Notes under the pieces: generated by a model | The model's database searches: none | The model's input: the letters and a program-made list of their open reading frames with translations, nothing else | Told to the model about the DNA's origin: nothing | Shown: positions 26,484 to 35,029 of the stretch, piece by piece | How positions within the stretch are numbered: position 1 is the stretch's first letter | How the letters are laid out: the number at the start of each line of letters is the position of its first letter | Assembly (NCBI RefSeq): GCF_026013965.1 | Contig: NZ_CP110341.1 | Coordinates: 2,666,001-2,730,000 of the forward strand | DNA from: Brevibacterium sp. JSBI002 | Lineage (GTDB): Bacteria; Actinomycetota; Actinomycetes; Actinomycetales; Brevibacteriaceae | Direction: 5' to 3' | DNA length: 64,000 nucleotides | Made by a program: the position numbers and the translations under genes

Positions 26484-27418
26484 GTCTCCTCGGCGAGCCC
26501 ATGTCGATCCTGGCCCTCGGACTCTTCAACGGCTTCGCCCTGTGTGTCTTCGTCCTCTCCCTCCCGCCGCTGCGCAGACCGACTCTGTCGTCGCGGATCG
26601 CACCCTATCTGCGGGATCAGGAATCCTTGGTCGACATCTACGCTCCGCCGACCCCGCGCACCCAGGGATTCTGGGGACTGGTGAAGTCCTGGTTGATCGG
26701 TTCGACTCTGTGGGTGACGTCGCGCATCACCACGGATGCGACTCTGCGGCTGCGCATCGACCGCCTCGGCGGCAATGCCACGATCGAACGCTTCCGCATC
26801 AGCCAGGTGCTGAGCATCCTCGTCGGAATGATCGTCGCCGGCGGTCTGGCCGGTGCCCTGTCGGCGCAGCGCGGCTTCTCCCCCATCGTCACCGTCGTCC
26901 TCGTCATCAGCGGCGGCATCGCCGGGCACGTCTTCAACGATTGGCGGCTCAGCCAAGCCATCGCCCGCCACGAATCCCGCGTCCTCGCCGAGTTCCCCAC
27001 CGTCGCCGAGCTCCTCGCACTGTCCATCACTGCGGGTGAGGGGATCGTGGAGGCTCTCGAACGCGTGTGCCGCACCTGCTCCGGCGACCTCATCGACGAA
27101 CTCCGCGCGGCCCTGGCCGCCACCCGCACCGGGACTCCGCTGGTCGAAGCGCTCGATGCGATGGCCACGCGCATCGCCATCCCCGAGATCGTCCAGTTCG
27201 TCGACGGCCTCGCCGTGTCGATGACCCGCGGCACCCCACTGGCCGAGGTACTCCGCTCCCAAGCCGCTGACGTGCGCGAACAATCTCGGCGGAGGCTGCT
27301 CGAACTGTCCGGTCGCAAAGAGATCGGGATGCTCGTACCGGTTGTCGTATTCGTGCTTCCCGTCACCGTGATCTTCGCCGTCTTCCCGTCCCTGACCGTC
27401 CTCGACCTCAGTCCATAA
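26480..27418 (+). CDS. tadC: TadC-type inner membrane platform protein
   Basis: A 312-residue T2SF-domain protein. It starts at ATG 26480 within the tadB stop codon. The cytoplasmic motif HESRVLAEFPTVAELLALSITAGEGIVEALERV is characteristic, followed by VQFVDGLAVSMTRGTPLAEVLRSQA. C-terminal helices end in VVVFVLPVTVIFAVFPSL. It is the second platform component next to TadB. A 102-base gap separates it from the pilin-like gene. Confidence 0.88.
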   Translation: MSLLGEPMSILALGLFNGFALCVFVLSLPPLRRPTLSSRIAPYLRDQESLVDIYAPPTPRTQGFWGLVKSWLIGSTLWVTSRITTDATLRLRIDRLGGNATIERFRISQVLSILVGMIVAGGLAGALSAQRGFSPIVTVVLVISGGIAGHVFNDWRLSQAIARHESRVLAEFPTVAELLALSITAGEGIVEALERVCRTCSGDLIDELRAALAATRTGTPLVEALDAMATRIAIPEIVQFVDGLAVSMTRGTPLAEVLRSQAADVREQSRRRLLELSGRKEIGMLVPVVVFVLPVTVIFAVFPSLTVLDLSP

Positions 27419-27520
27419 CGTCCACGCCACGCACCACCGACCATTCCCCGCACCCACAGCCAGTCCCGCACCACCGACCCTGCGGATCGAAACCTCGACC
27501 TCGCCGATGAAGGAGACACG

Positions 27521-27799
27521 ATGTTCCGCCAGTTCACCTACCGCCTCGTCCCGCTCATGCTCGGGCTCATTCCGGGTCCTCCTCCCCACGGAGGAACCAC
27601 CATCACCGAGGCGGCCGAGACCGACATCGACCCGAACCTCACCACCGATGTCGACCGACCCGATCGCGGGGACGTTCCCGGCTGGGTCCTCATCACCCTG
27701 ATGACTGCGGGATTGGTGGTCGCGTTGTGGGCTCTGGCCGGCGAAGCCTTCACCTCGATGTTCCAAGACGCTATGAACAAGGTCCGGGGGGCGGGGTGA
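27521..27799 (+). CDS. Small Flp pilin-like membrane protein
   Basis: A 92-residue protein with AAGGAG before ATG 27521. A long Pro/Thr/Asp-rich N-terminal segment leads to DRGDVPGWVLITLMTAGLVV..., one hydrophobic helix (about 54-73) and a short tail (FQDAMNKVRGAG). Size, position after tadC and the helix resemble the small actinobacterial Flp-like pilins (DUF4244-like). The Glu usually found five residues after the prepilin cleavage site is not obvious, so processing is uncertain. It is the best candidate for the major pilus subunit. Confidence 0.6.
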   Translation: MFRQFTYRLVPLMLGLIPGPPPHGGTTITEAAETDIDPNLTTDVDRPDRGDVPGWVLITLMTAGLVVALWALAGEAFTSMFQDAMNKVRGAG

Positions 27800-27806
27800 C
27801 TCAGCT

Positions 27807-28253
27807 GTGAGCGGAGACGACGAGACGAAGTCGGGGCGGATGACATACGCCTCGGCGGGAATGGCCGAGGAGCGCAGCGATTCGGGGTCCGCCGTCGCCG
27901 AATTCGCCCTCATCGCCTCGCTGCTGGCCCTTATCCTGGCCGGAGCCCTGCAGATCGGCCTCGTCATTCACGTCCGCAACACGGTCATCGACTCCGCCAT
28001 CGCCGGGGCGAGGCAGGCGAGCCTGGCCGATCAGACTCCGCGCGACGGGCAGAAGCTCACCCGCGACCTCATCCGAGTGTCCGTGGGCGAGCGCTATGCC
28101 CAGAAGGTCACAGTCTCGACGTCACAGCGCGGTGCCGTCGAGATCGTCGAAGTGCGGGTGACGACCCCGTTGCCCGTCCTCGGGCTGTGGGGACCCGCCG
28201 AGGTCTGGGACCTGCGCGGACGGTCCATCGTCGAGGACATCGACCGTGACTGA
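27807..28253 (+). CDS. TadE-like pseudopilin
   Basis: A 148-residue protein from GTG 27807. A hydrophilic N-terminus is followed by DSGSAVAEFALIASLLALILAGALQIGLVIHV, the TadE signature with a Glu near the start of the single membrane helix (about 30-60). The rest is a soluble extracellular domain. TadE proteins are minor pseudopilins needed for pilus biogenesis. The next gene overlaps its stop. Confidence 0.8.
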   Translation: MSGDDETKSGRMTYASAGMAEERSDSGSAVAEFALIASLLALILAGALQIGLVIHVRNTVIDSAIAGARQASLADQTPRDGQKLTRDLIRVSVGERYAQKVTVSTSQRGAVEIVEVRVTTPLPVLGLWGPAEVWDLRGRSIVEDIDRD

Positions 28254-28695
28254 ACCCGCGTTCGTTCAGGGAGTCGCGACCGACGACGCAGACGAAGGAA
28301 CAGCGGTCATCGAGTTCATCTTCGCCTCCATCGTCCTGCTCATCCCGGTCATCTACCTCATGCTCACCCTCTCCCAGCTACAGGCGGCCAGCTATGCGAC
28401 CACCTCGGCGGCGATGTCGGCCTCACGTATCGCCGCCCGCGACGCGAACCCCTCGGAGGCTCGGGCCCATGCTGTCGCCGACATGCATTTCGCGGACTTC
28501 GGGCTGCGGGATGCGCCGACTACCATCACCTACTCGTGCGCCGGACCTTGTGGACAGGCCGGCTCCTTGGTCACCGCAAGAGTCGAGACGAAGGTGTCTC
28601 TGCCAGGGTTCCCGCTCCTCTTCGGCTCCGACCGGTCACCGCACGTCACGTTGCGCGCGAACCACACAGACGTCGTCGCCACAGGACGTCAGTGA
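28246..28695 (+). CDS. TadE/TadF-like pseudopilin
   Basis: A 149-residue protein from GTG 28246, overlapping the preceding gene by eight bases. It contains DEGTAVIEFIFASIVLLIPVIYLMLTLSQLQ, a membrane helix (about 22-50) with the conserved Glu, then an extracellular domain with CAGPCGQ, which could form a disulphide. It is a second minor pseudopilin of the locus. Confidence 0.78.
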   Translation: MTEPAFVQGVATDDADEGTAVIEFIFASIVLLIPVIYLMLTLSQLQAASYATTSAAMSASRIAARDANPSEARAHAVADMHFADFGLRDAPTTITYSCAGPCGQAGSLVTARVETKVSLPGFPLLFGSDRSPHVTLRANHTDVVATGRQ

Positions 28696-28696
28696 T

Positions 28697-29182
28697 ATGC
28701 CGACTACGGGAGAGCACAGGTGTGAACGGCGACGGGAATCGCAGATCGACCGCGATTCGGAGCACGAATCCGACGCCGGGTCCATCACGCCGCTGGCCAT
28801 CGGCTTCGTCGTCATCGCCTTGTTGTTGGCCTTCCTCATCGCCGCCCTGACCGACCTGCACATGGCCCGCCGAGAGCTGCAGGGACTGGCCGATTCTGCG
28901 GCGCTGGCGGCCTCGGACTCGTTCGAACCGGCTCCAGGAGACGATCCCGGTCTCGCGTTCTCACCCCCGGCAGCGAAACGCGCCGCCGGTCGCTACCTCG
29001 ATGCAGTGCCGACTCCGAAGGACATGGGCAATCTGCGGTTGAGTGCCGACGCCGACGGAACGCATTCGGTGCGCATCCGCATCGAAGCCCGCTACTCGCC
29101 GGCGCTGCTCTCTCCGTTCGTCCCCGGCCTTATCGACCTCCACGCCACCGCTTATGCCCGGGGTGCCCTGCGCCTCGACTGA
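28697..29182 (+). CDS. TadG-like pilus assembly protein (Rv3654c type)
   Basis: A 161-residue protein starting at ATG 28697, overlapping the previous stop region. DAGSITPLAIGFVVIALLLAFLIAALTDLHMARRELQGLADSAALAASD is the TadG/Rv3654c signature: one helix (about 28-52) followed by an amphipathic segment. A soluble C-terminal domain follows. It is the last gene of the pilus operon. The 146 bases after it contain no gene I can support. Confidence 0.75.
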   Translation: MPTTGEHRCERRRESQIDRDSEHESDAGSITPLAIGFVVIALLLAFLIAALTDLHMARRELQGLADSAALAASDSFEPAPGDDPGLAFSPPAAKRAAGRYLDAVPTPKDMGNLRLSADADGTHSVRIRIEARYSPALLSPFVPGLIDLHATAYARGALRLD

Positions 29183-29328
29183 TCAAACCGAGCCGTCTCC
29201 ACCTCGACACCGATTCCTGTGGGCACAGGCTCCACTCACGCATCCTGAGGCTGTGGATGCCCAATGCGTACCCACAGGGCGCATCCTCGCTCTTGTCCAA
29301 GCCATGCGCTCGCGGTGAATCTGTGGGC

Positions 29329-32300
29329 ATGAGAACCCTGGGACTCATCCACCGCATAGAGTCGAACGGAGCCGTCACGAGCATGAGCATCGAAGCTGAA
29401 TCAGCCCAACCGGCCCTCAAGGTCTTCCGCTCTGCCCTCGGAGCGGAACTGACTTCCCAGGACTTGGCCGTCGGCAACCAGCTCGACAACCACAGAATCG
29501 AGTCGATCAGCTGGGGTCATTGGCAGAGACTCAATCCCATCACTGTTGTTGGAGCGAATGTTCTGCGCACCACCGACGAGTGTGCCGACTCCGCACAGAC
29601 GAGCGTATCCGTCCTGGCAGGACCAGATGCGGGATTCACCCTGACGCTCGACCCACGACGGGCCCGCTTATCTCGACTGCCCCACCCCGATTGCCTGACC
29701 ATCATCGACCCCAGCATCTCCCGCGCCCCTCAGCCGCTGCGACTCGATGCGACGGGGACTGGGCCCGCCGCAGCTCTGGGTGCGACTGTGCTCGCACCGG
29801 GCCCGGCAGACGGTTCTTCAGCCGGCACTTCTTCCTCGGCTGCCCGTTCGGCTCCGCCGATCCGGTCTCCGCCGCTGCACCACAGCAATGACATCCACAT
29901 CGCCCCGAAGACGATCGACGATCCTCGGCCGGCCAGACCCCCACAGTGGTGGACGTTCCTCATCCCCGTCGGCATCGGCGTGGTGCTGGCCGTGGCCACA
30001 GGAATGTGGTGGTTCCTGCTCTTCAGCGTCTCGGCCCCGCTCTCCGGATGGGTCGCCTACCTGGTGGAGAAGAAGCGCTTCACCCGCGACAGCGCACAAT
30101 GCCGACTCGACCGCAACGAAGCCCTGGCCGAGGCGCGAACCAGACTGAGCCGCCACGAGGCGACGCAAAGACACAGGATCTTCTCGTCCCCTGGCCTGTG
30201 TCTGGGGTTCGGGACGGTCTTCAGCGACCTCACCATCGACGAACGGCTGCAGGATGGAATCGACCACGTCGACGGTCGGATCGTCTGCACCGATATGCCG
30301 ATCCGCATCGATCCACGCACGACGACCGTCACCGTCAGCGGAACGCCCGCAGTCCTGCGCACCATGGCCTTCGCTTGGCTGGCCGACCGGCGATTCAGAT
30401 GGCGACCGAGTCCCGAACTCACACTGCTGCCGGAATTGGCAGGCACCGAGTTCTCCGCCGACCACGCATCGAACACGGTCGGTTCAGGGTCACGCCCAGA
30501 CTCCGGCATCGACGACCCCATCTCGATCACCCTCGACGAGGCGGCCCACCCCGCCGTGCTCACGCTCGCCGCACCGCATGCCGGCTCCGCGGTCTCACTG
30601 ACGGTGGGCTCTCTCGCGCAGGCACGCACCACGTCCTCGACTGCTCCCGGTGGCCCGGTGCCGGGACGGGCACTTGTCGCCACTCTCATGCCGGCCGCGC
30701 GATTCGTCACTCTGCACCGTGGCCGCTCCGACGATACCGGCCCCCACACCTGGCCGGACCATGGGCTCGGCGAGCTCTGCGACGATACGCCCGGGGCCAT
30801 CAGAGCGCGGTGGCGGTCTCCCGCCTCGGGGCCGGTGCCAATCGGGCGCGGAGCCGACGGTGACATCGGCATCGATCTGTTCTCCGACGGTCCTCACGCT
30901 CTCGTCGCCGGCACCACAGGCAGCGGAAAATCCCTGCTCCTGCAGACATGGCTGCTGTCGATGGCCTTGGCACAGCCGCCTCGGCGATTGTGTTTCGTCC
31001 TCATCGATTTCAAAGGTGGGGCCACATTCTCACCGCTGCAGGATCTGCCGCACACCGACAGTGTGCTCGACGACTTCGACTCCGGTCTCGCCTTTCGCGC
31101 TCTCGTCTCCGTGCGCGCCGAGATCACCCATCGAGAGCGGCTGTTGGCCGATCACGGGTGTGCCGATGTCGCCGATCTCGCCGATCCTCCCCCACGACTC
31201 GTCGTCGTCATCGACGAATTCCATGCGCTGATGGCCACTCATCCTCGCGCCGCCGACCTGCTCGAACACCTCACAGCTCTCGGCCGGTCCCTCGGCGTCC
31301 ACCTCATTCTCTCCACTCAGCGCCCGATGGGAGTCGTCACCGGGCAGATGAAGGCGAACATCAACATTCGCGTGTGCCTGCGAGTGCGCGATGAGACCGA
31401 TTCCTTCGACGTCATCGGCTCCGAGGCGGGTGCGTTCCTGCCCGCGGACAAGCCCGGCGCCGCCTGTCTGGACTCCGGGGTCTGCGTCACCCGATTCCGC
31501 GCGGCGATTCCTTTCGGACATGACGCCCACACCGAGGCGGCGCTCCGCCCTCGCGTTCGTCCCTGGGTCCCGGGGCCGGTTCCGTCCCTGGCCAGCGGCG
31601 CCCACGGCGTTCACATCGACAACATCATCGCCGCGGCTCACGACATCGCCAGGGCCGAGGACGCTTCGGCTCATCGGCAGGTGGTGCTGCCTCCCCTGCC
31701 GGAACCTGAAGAGATGTCGGCCTGGGCGGCAGGGGGACTGACCCATTCTGATGGTGAGCTCGCCGCTTCCCCTGCGGGACCGGTGGCGGAAGGTGGTGAA
31801 TTCGGTCCGACAGTCACTGGGATCATCGATGTTCCCAGTCAGCAACGGCAGCAGATGTGGACATTCGACCCGGACGTGGACGGTTCCACGATCCTCACAG
31901 GCGGCAGCCCGGACACCGTGGAATCCGTGCTTGCGACCATGGCACGAGCGGCCGCTCCGACCCGACGGATCATCGCGATCGGCAGAATCTCCGCGGTCCT
32001 CGACTGGGCGGAGATCAGTTGTGGATTGAGCTCGGGCTGGCAGATTCAGGCGGTTCTCGACCATCTTTCTGCCCGTGGGGACCCGTGCAGATTCTCGCGC
32101 GACGGTGAAAGCACGGATTCGCCGACCGAGCCGAGGCAGAGCCTACAGCCGCCGAGCCTGATCGTCTGCAGCAATTGGGCCGAGTTCGTCGACTCGCTCG
32201 ACCACTATTGGGCCGAACGGGCCGAACGTCTCCTCGGACATGGTGCCGGATCGGATCTCGTGTTCTTGCTCGCCGGGTGCCGGAATATGACGAGCAGGAG

Positions 32301-33072
32301 CTCTCGATTCGCCACCCAGATCATCTTCCCGCCCGAGGCCGGCGAAGACGGAACGAGCGTCGGGCTCAGCCGGCAGCGATTCGCCGGTTCGTGGCCGGAT
32401 CTCCGCGCCGTCATCCGCGGTCCCTGCACGCAGGCCGCCGGCGGGGAAGGTGCCGATGTGCAGTTCGCACTCGGTGACGCGGCACGATTCGGTTCGTCGA
32501 TGTCCGAGGCGGGTCCAAGCGCCCTGGACGGACCGCTCGGCATTCCGGAGTCCCGAAAAGGTTTCGCTCCACGCTGGCGGGGGCTTGGCCAACCTGTGGG
32601 CATGGGCGAAGAACCCTGCGGCGGCATGCCTGGCTGCATCCCGGTCGGCGTGGATGCTTTCGGCGACCTCGTGGTGTGGGATCCCCGGCGAGACGGTTCG
32701 GTTCTCACCGTCCGTGGTTCTCCGCAGAGCGGCAAGACCGGATTCGCGACGTATGTGGGCCGCCTCGGCGGGGTCTCTGTTCACGACGATGCGCACATGG
32801 CCGCAGATCCCGTCGACTGGGATCTGCTCGACGGACTATTCCATGTGCTCACTGTGCCGACACGGTTCACTCCCGGCTATGGCTCCCCACTGTCCAAAGC
32901 TCAGAGTCTCGGACCGCTGCTCGTGCTCGGTGCGCATACCAGGCAAGATCTCACCGGGCTCGGAGTGCTGCGACAGGCCCCGCTCGACGGACTGCCGGGG
33001 ACGGGCTGGTTCGTCACCGAGGACCGAGCTCGCCCCGTCCGACTCTTCAATCCCGACGGGAGTCGAGCCTGA
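29329..33072 (+). CDS. EssC/EccC-like FtsK/SpoIIIE ATPase with three ATPase-like modules
   Basis: About 1,247 residues. An N-terminal soluble region (about 1-200) may be a degenerate FHA-like domain (VSVLAGPDAGFTLTLDP). Two adjacent membrane helices (about 207-243) follow, then a linker, then an FtsK/SpoIIIE ATPase with canonical Walker A GTTGSGKSLLLQ (about 528) and Walker B RLVVVIDEFHAL (about 623). A second module has a degenerate P-loop (TGGSPDTVESVLA, about 860). A third has VRGSPQSGKTGFATY (about 1128-1142). Two helices followed by three ATPase modules is the EccC/EssC layout of type VII secretion. No WXG100, EccB, EccD or mycosin gene is in the window. The start is uncertain (ATG 29257 and 29383 are alternatives). 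It ends one base from the convergent GNAT gene. Confidence 0.85.
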   Translation: MRTLGLIHRIESNGAVTSMSIEAESAQPALKVFRSALGAELTSQDLAVGNQLDNHRIESISWGHWQRLNPITVVGANVLRTTDECADSAQTSVSVLAGPDAGFTLTLDPRRARLSRLPHPDCLTIIDPSISRAPQPLRLDATGTGPAAALGATVLAPGPADGSSAGTSSSAARSAPPIRSPPLHHSNDIHIAPKTIDDPRPARPPQWWTFLIPVGIGVVLAVATGMWWFLLFSVSAPLSGWVAYLVEKKRFTRDSAQCRLDRNEALAEARTRLSRHEATQRHRIFSSPGLCLGFGTVFSDLTIDERLQDGIDHVDGRIVCTDMPIRIDPRTTTVTVSGTPAVLRTMAFAWLADRRFRWRPSPELTLLPELAGTEFSADHASNTVGSGSRPDSGIDDPISITLDEAAHPAVLTLAAPHAGSAVSLTVGSLAQARTTSSTAPGGPVPGRALVATLMPAARFVTLHRGRSDDTGPHTWPDHGLGELCDDTPGAIRARWRSPASGPVPIGRGADGDIGIDLFSDGPHALVAGTTGSGKSLLLQTWLLSMALAQPPRRLCFVLIDFKGGATFSPLQDLPHTDSVLDDFDSGLAFRALVSVRAEITHRERLLADHGCADVADLADPPPRLVVVIDEFHALMATHPRAADLLEHLTALGRSLGVHLILSTQRPMGVVTGQMKANINIRVCLRVRDETDSFDVIGSEAGAFLPADKPGAACLDSGVCVTRFRAAIPFGHDAHTEAALRPRVRPWVPGPVPSLASGAHGVHIDNIIAAAHDIARAEDASAHRQVVLPPLPEPEEMSAWAAGGLTHSDGELAASPAGPVAEGGEFGPTVTGIIDVPSQQRQQMWTFDPDVDGSTILTGGSPDTVESVLATMARAAAPTRRIIAIGRISAVLDWAEISCGLSSGWQIQAVLDHLSARGDPCRFSRDGESTDSPTEPRQSLQPPSLIVCSNWAEFVDSLDHYWAERAERLLGHGAGSDLVFLLAGCRNMTSRSSRFATQIIFPPEAGEDGTSVGLSRQRFAGSWPDLRAVIRGPCTQAAGGEGADVQFALGDAARFGSSMSEAGPSALDGPLGIPESRKGFAPRWRGLGQPVGMGEEPCGGMPGCIPVGVDAFGDLVVWDPRRDGSVLTVRGSPQSGKTGFATYVGRLGGVSVHDDAHMAADPVDWDLLDGLFHVLTVPTRFTPGYGSPLSKAQSLGPLLVLGAHTRQDLTGLGVLRQAPLDGLPGTGWFVTEDRARPVRLFNPDGSRA

Positions 33073-33073
33073 T

Positions 33074-34114
33074 TCAGCTGACGTCAGCAGGCGGTCCTGA
33101 GAGGGTCTCGTAGCGGTAGAGCTCGGTGGCGGTTCCGGCGTCGAGCAGCCGGTCGGCGAGCGCGGAGACCACGGGCATTCCGCTCGTGACCTCGATGACG
33201 ACATCGGCGTCGACCGACAGCCTGGCCAACAGGAGTTCGGCATCGGCGACGGCGGCGGCGAAGTCCTCACCCGCAGCGTCGGCGGCATCGTCGCGAGTCT
33301 CGAACATCGACCCGAGGATGAGCTCGGTCGGCGGTTCCTCGTCGACCTGATCGACGACAGCGGTCCCGTCGCCGACGGTCGCACCGACACTCGGTTCACC
33401 GGCCGAGGGCAGAACTCCGGCGGTTTCATCGGCCTCCCGCGCATAGGACACGGCGAAGGCACTGAGTCCACCCGCCTCGGCGGTCCCGGCGGCACCATTC
33501 AGCAGCGCGGCACCATGAGCTCCGGCTGCTTCGGAGAGGAAAGCGTTATTCACTTGTCCGATGGTCAGCGGGCCGACGGCATCGTCGCGGTTGACGGCGG
33601 TGTACCAGGCGAGGAACGCCTTCGTCAGCTTCACCGAACCGGTGGCGACGATCTCGAGGTCCTCGGCCCGACCACCGCCGGCCGGAGGCAGAGCACCGGC
33701 GGGCACCTTGATCACACGGGTCGTCGTCAGCAGGGTGAACCCGAGAGCCTGCGCGAAGCTCTCTCCCGGGCTGCCGGCGTGCACACGGGCGCGCAGATCG
33801 AGGCCTTCGAGTGCGGTTCCTCGCGTCTCCGCGCACACTGCGTCGAAGAGTTCACGCCCCTGACCATGTCCCTGCTCCTCGGCGGCGACCTCGACGTGGA
33901 CCCACGCCCGGTAGGGGTGAAGCGGGGATTCAGCGATCGCGGCGGCTCCGACGGGAACGTCGGGGACCACCTCGGCGACGACGGAGCGGATCAACGGCGA
34001 TTCCGAGGACGGACGGAACAAGGACCTGGCCATATGACCGGCCGGGGTGGTCGCGTCGGCGAACACCTCATTCAGGCGCAGATCGTCACCGTCGGTCAGC
34101 TCTCGAATCGGCAT
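33074..34114 (-). CDS. GNAT-family N-acetyltransferase with two GNAT-like halves
   Basis: A 346-residue protein. The N-terminal half shows GNAT features: AWVHVEVAAEEQGHGQGRELFDAV (acetyl-CoA binding, about 68-91), then HAGSPGESFAQALGFTLLTTTRVIKV (about 111-136). The C-terminal half resembles a second, degenerate GNAT fold. ATG 34114 has AAGGAG. It is divergent from punA across 44 bases and convergent with the EssC-like gene. The acceptor substrate is unknown. Confidence 0.82.
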   Translation of the reverse strand: MPIRELTDGDDLRLNEVFADATTPAGHMARSLFRPSSESPLIRSVVAEVVPDVPVGAAAIAESPLHPYRAWVHVEVAAEEQGHGQGRELFDAVCAETRGTALEGLDLRARVHAGSPGESFAQALGFTLLTTTRVIKVPAGALPPAGGGRAEDLEIVATGSVKLTKAFLAWYTAVNRDDAVGPLTIGQVNNAFLSEAAGAHGAALLNGAAGTAEAGGLSAFAVSYAREADETAGVLPSAGEPSVGATVGDGTAVVDQVDEEPPTELILGSMFETRDDAADAAGEDFAAAVADAELLLARLSVDADVVIEVTSGMPVVSALADRLLDAGTATELYRYETLSGPPADVS

Positions 34115-34143
34115 GTGCTCGCTCCTTGGGCGGTGGGGAACTT

Positions 34144-34149
34144 GATAAT
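34144..34149 (+). promoter_or_regulatory. -10 element of a probably leaderless punA transcript
   Basis: GATAAT ends nine bases before the punA start codon, and no Shine-Dalgarno is present in between. That spacing puts the transcription start close to or at the ATG. Confidence 0.5.
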
Positions 34150-34158
34150 CTTGGCGTC

Positions 34159-34968
34159 ATGACTGACTTAAGCGATCCTACCGCCGCCGCGCACGCCGCG
34201 GCCACGACCATCAACGCGAACGCGAGCATCGACGCCCATGACGTCGCGCTCGTCCTCGGCTCCGGTTGGGGCGGGGCGGCGGACCTCCTCGGCGAAACCG
34301 TTGCCGAGATCTCCGCGGCCGAGGTCCCCGGATTCCACGCTCCGGCCGTCGAAGGACACGGCGTAACCCTGCGCACGGTGCGCATCGAAGCCAGCGGCAA
34401 GCATGCGCTCGTCCTCGGATCGCGCACCCACTACTACGAAGGCAAGGGAGTCCGCGCAGTCGCTCACGGTGTGCGCACCGCGGCTGCGGCCGGCTGCTCC
34501 TCACTCGTGCTGACGAACGGGTGCGGTGGCCTCAACCGCAATTGGGCACCCGGCACCCCGGTGCTCATCTCCGATCACATCAACCTCACCGGAACCTCCC
34601 CCATCGAGGGCGCGAACTTCGTCGATCTCACCGACCTGTACTCACCGCGCATGCGCGCAATCGCCAAGGAGATCGACCCGACGCTCGACGAAGGCGTGTA
34701 CGCGCAGTTCCGCGGACCTCACTACGAGACCCCCGCCGAGGTGCGCATGGCCGGGATCCTCGGTGCCGATCTGGTGGGCATGTCGACGACGTTGGAGGCC
34801 ATCGCCGCACGTCAGTCCGGGCTCGAACTCATGGGCATCTCGCTGGTGACGAACCTTGCCGCCGGCATCCAGGAGACCCCGCTCTCCCACGCAGAGGTCA
34901 TCGAAGCCGGGGCCGCAGCCGCCCCGCGCATCTCCCGTCTGCTCGCCGACATCGTCGCGAAGCTCTGA
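34159..34968 (+). CDS. punA: Purine-nucleoside phosphorylase (family 2, trimeric type)
   Basis: A 269-residue PNP that splits purine (deoxy)ribonucleosides into base and (deoxy)ribose 1-phosphate. Motifs in order are VLGSGWGG (phosphate site), GSRTHYYEGKGVRAVAHGVR, LTNGCGGLN, FRGPHYETPAEVRMAGILGADLVGMST and the C-terminal VTNLAAGIQETPLSHAEV, all diagnostic of the human-like trimeric family. The gene lies 61 bases before a phosphohexomutase-family gene, the same pairing as in mycobacteria. Together with the nucleoside genes downstream it forms a salvage island. Confidence 0.95.
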   Translation: MTDLSDPTAAAHAAATTINANASIDAHDVALVLGSGWGGAADLLGETVAEISAAEVPGFHAPAVEGHGVTLRTVRIEASGKHALVLGSRTHYYEGKGVRAVAHGVRTAAAAGCSSLVLTNGCGGLNRNWAPGTPVLISDHINLTGTSPIEGANFVDLTDLYSPRMRAIAKEIDPTLDEGVYAQFRGPHYETPAEVRMAGILGADLVGMSTTLEAIAARQSGLELMGISLVTNLAAGIQETPLSHAEVIEAGAAAAPRISRLLADIVAKL

Positions 34969-35029
34969 GACGGCCAGCCCCACTCCGCGCTCCCCCGCCC
35001 CGCCACAGCGAATTCGCAAAGGACATCAT

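Noticed and set aside
29183-29328. WXG100 (Esx) gene before the EssC-like ATPase
   Set aside because: Too short, with no Trp-X-Gly motif in any frame.
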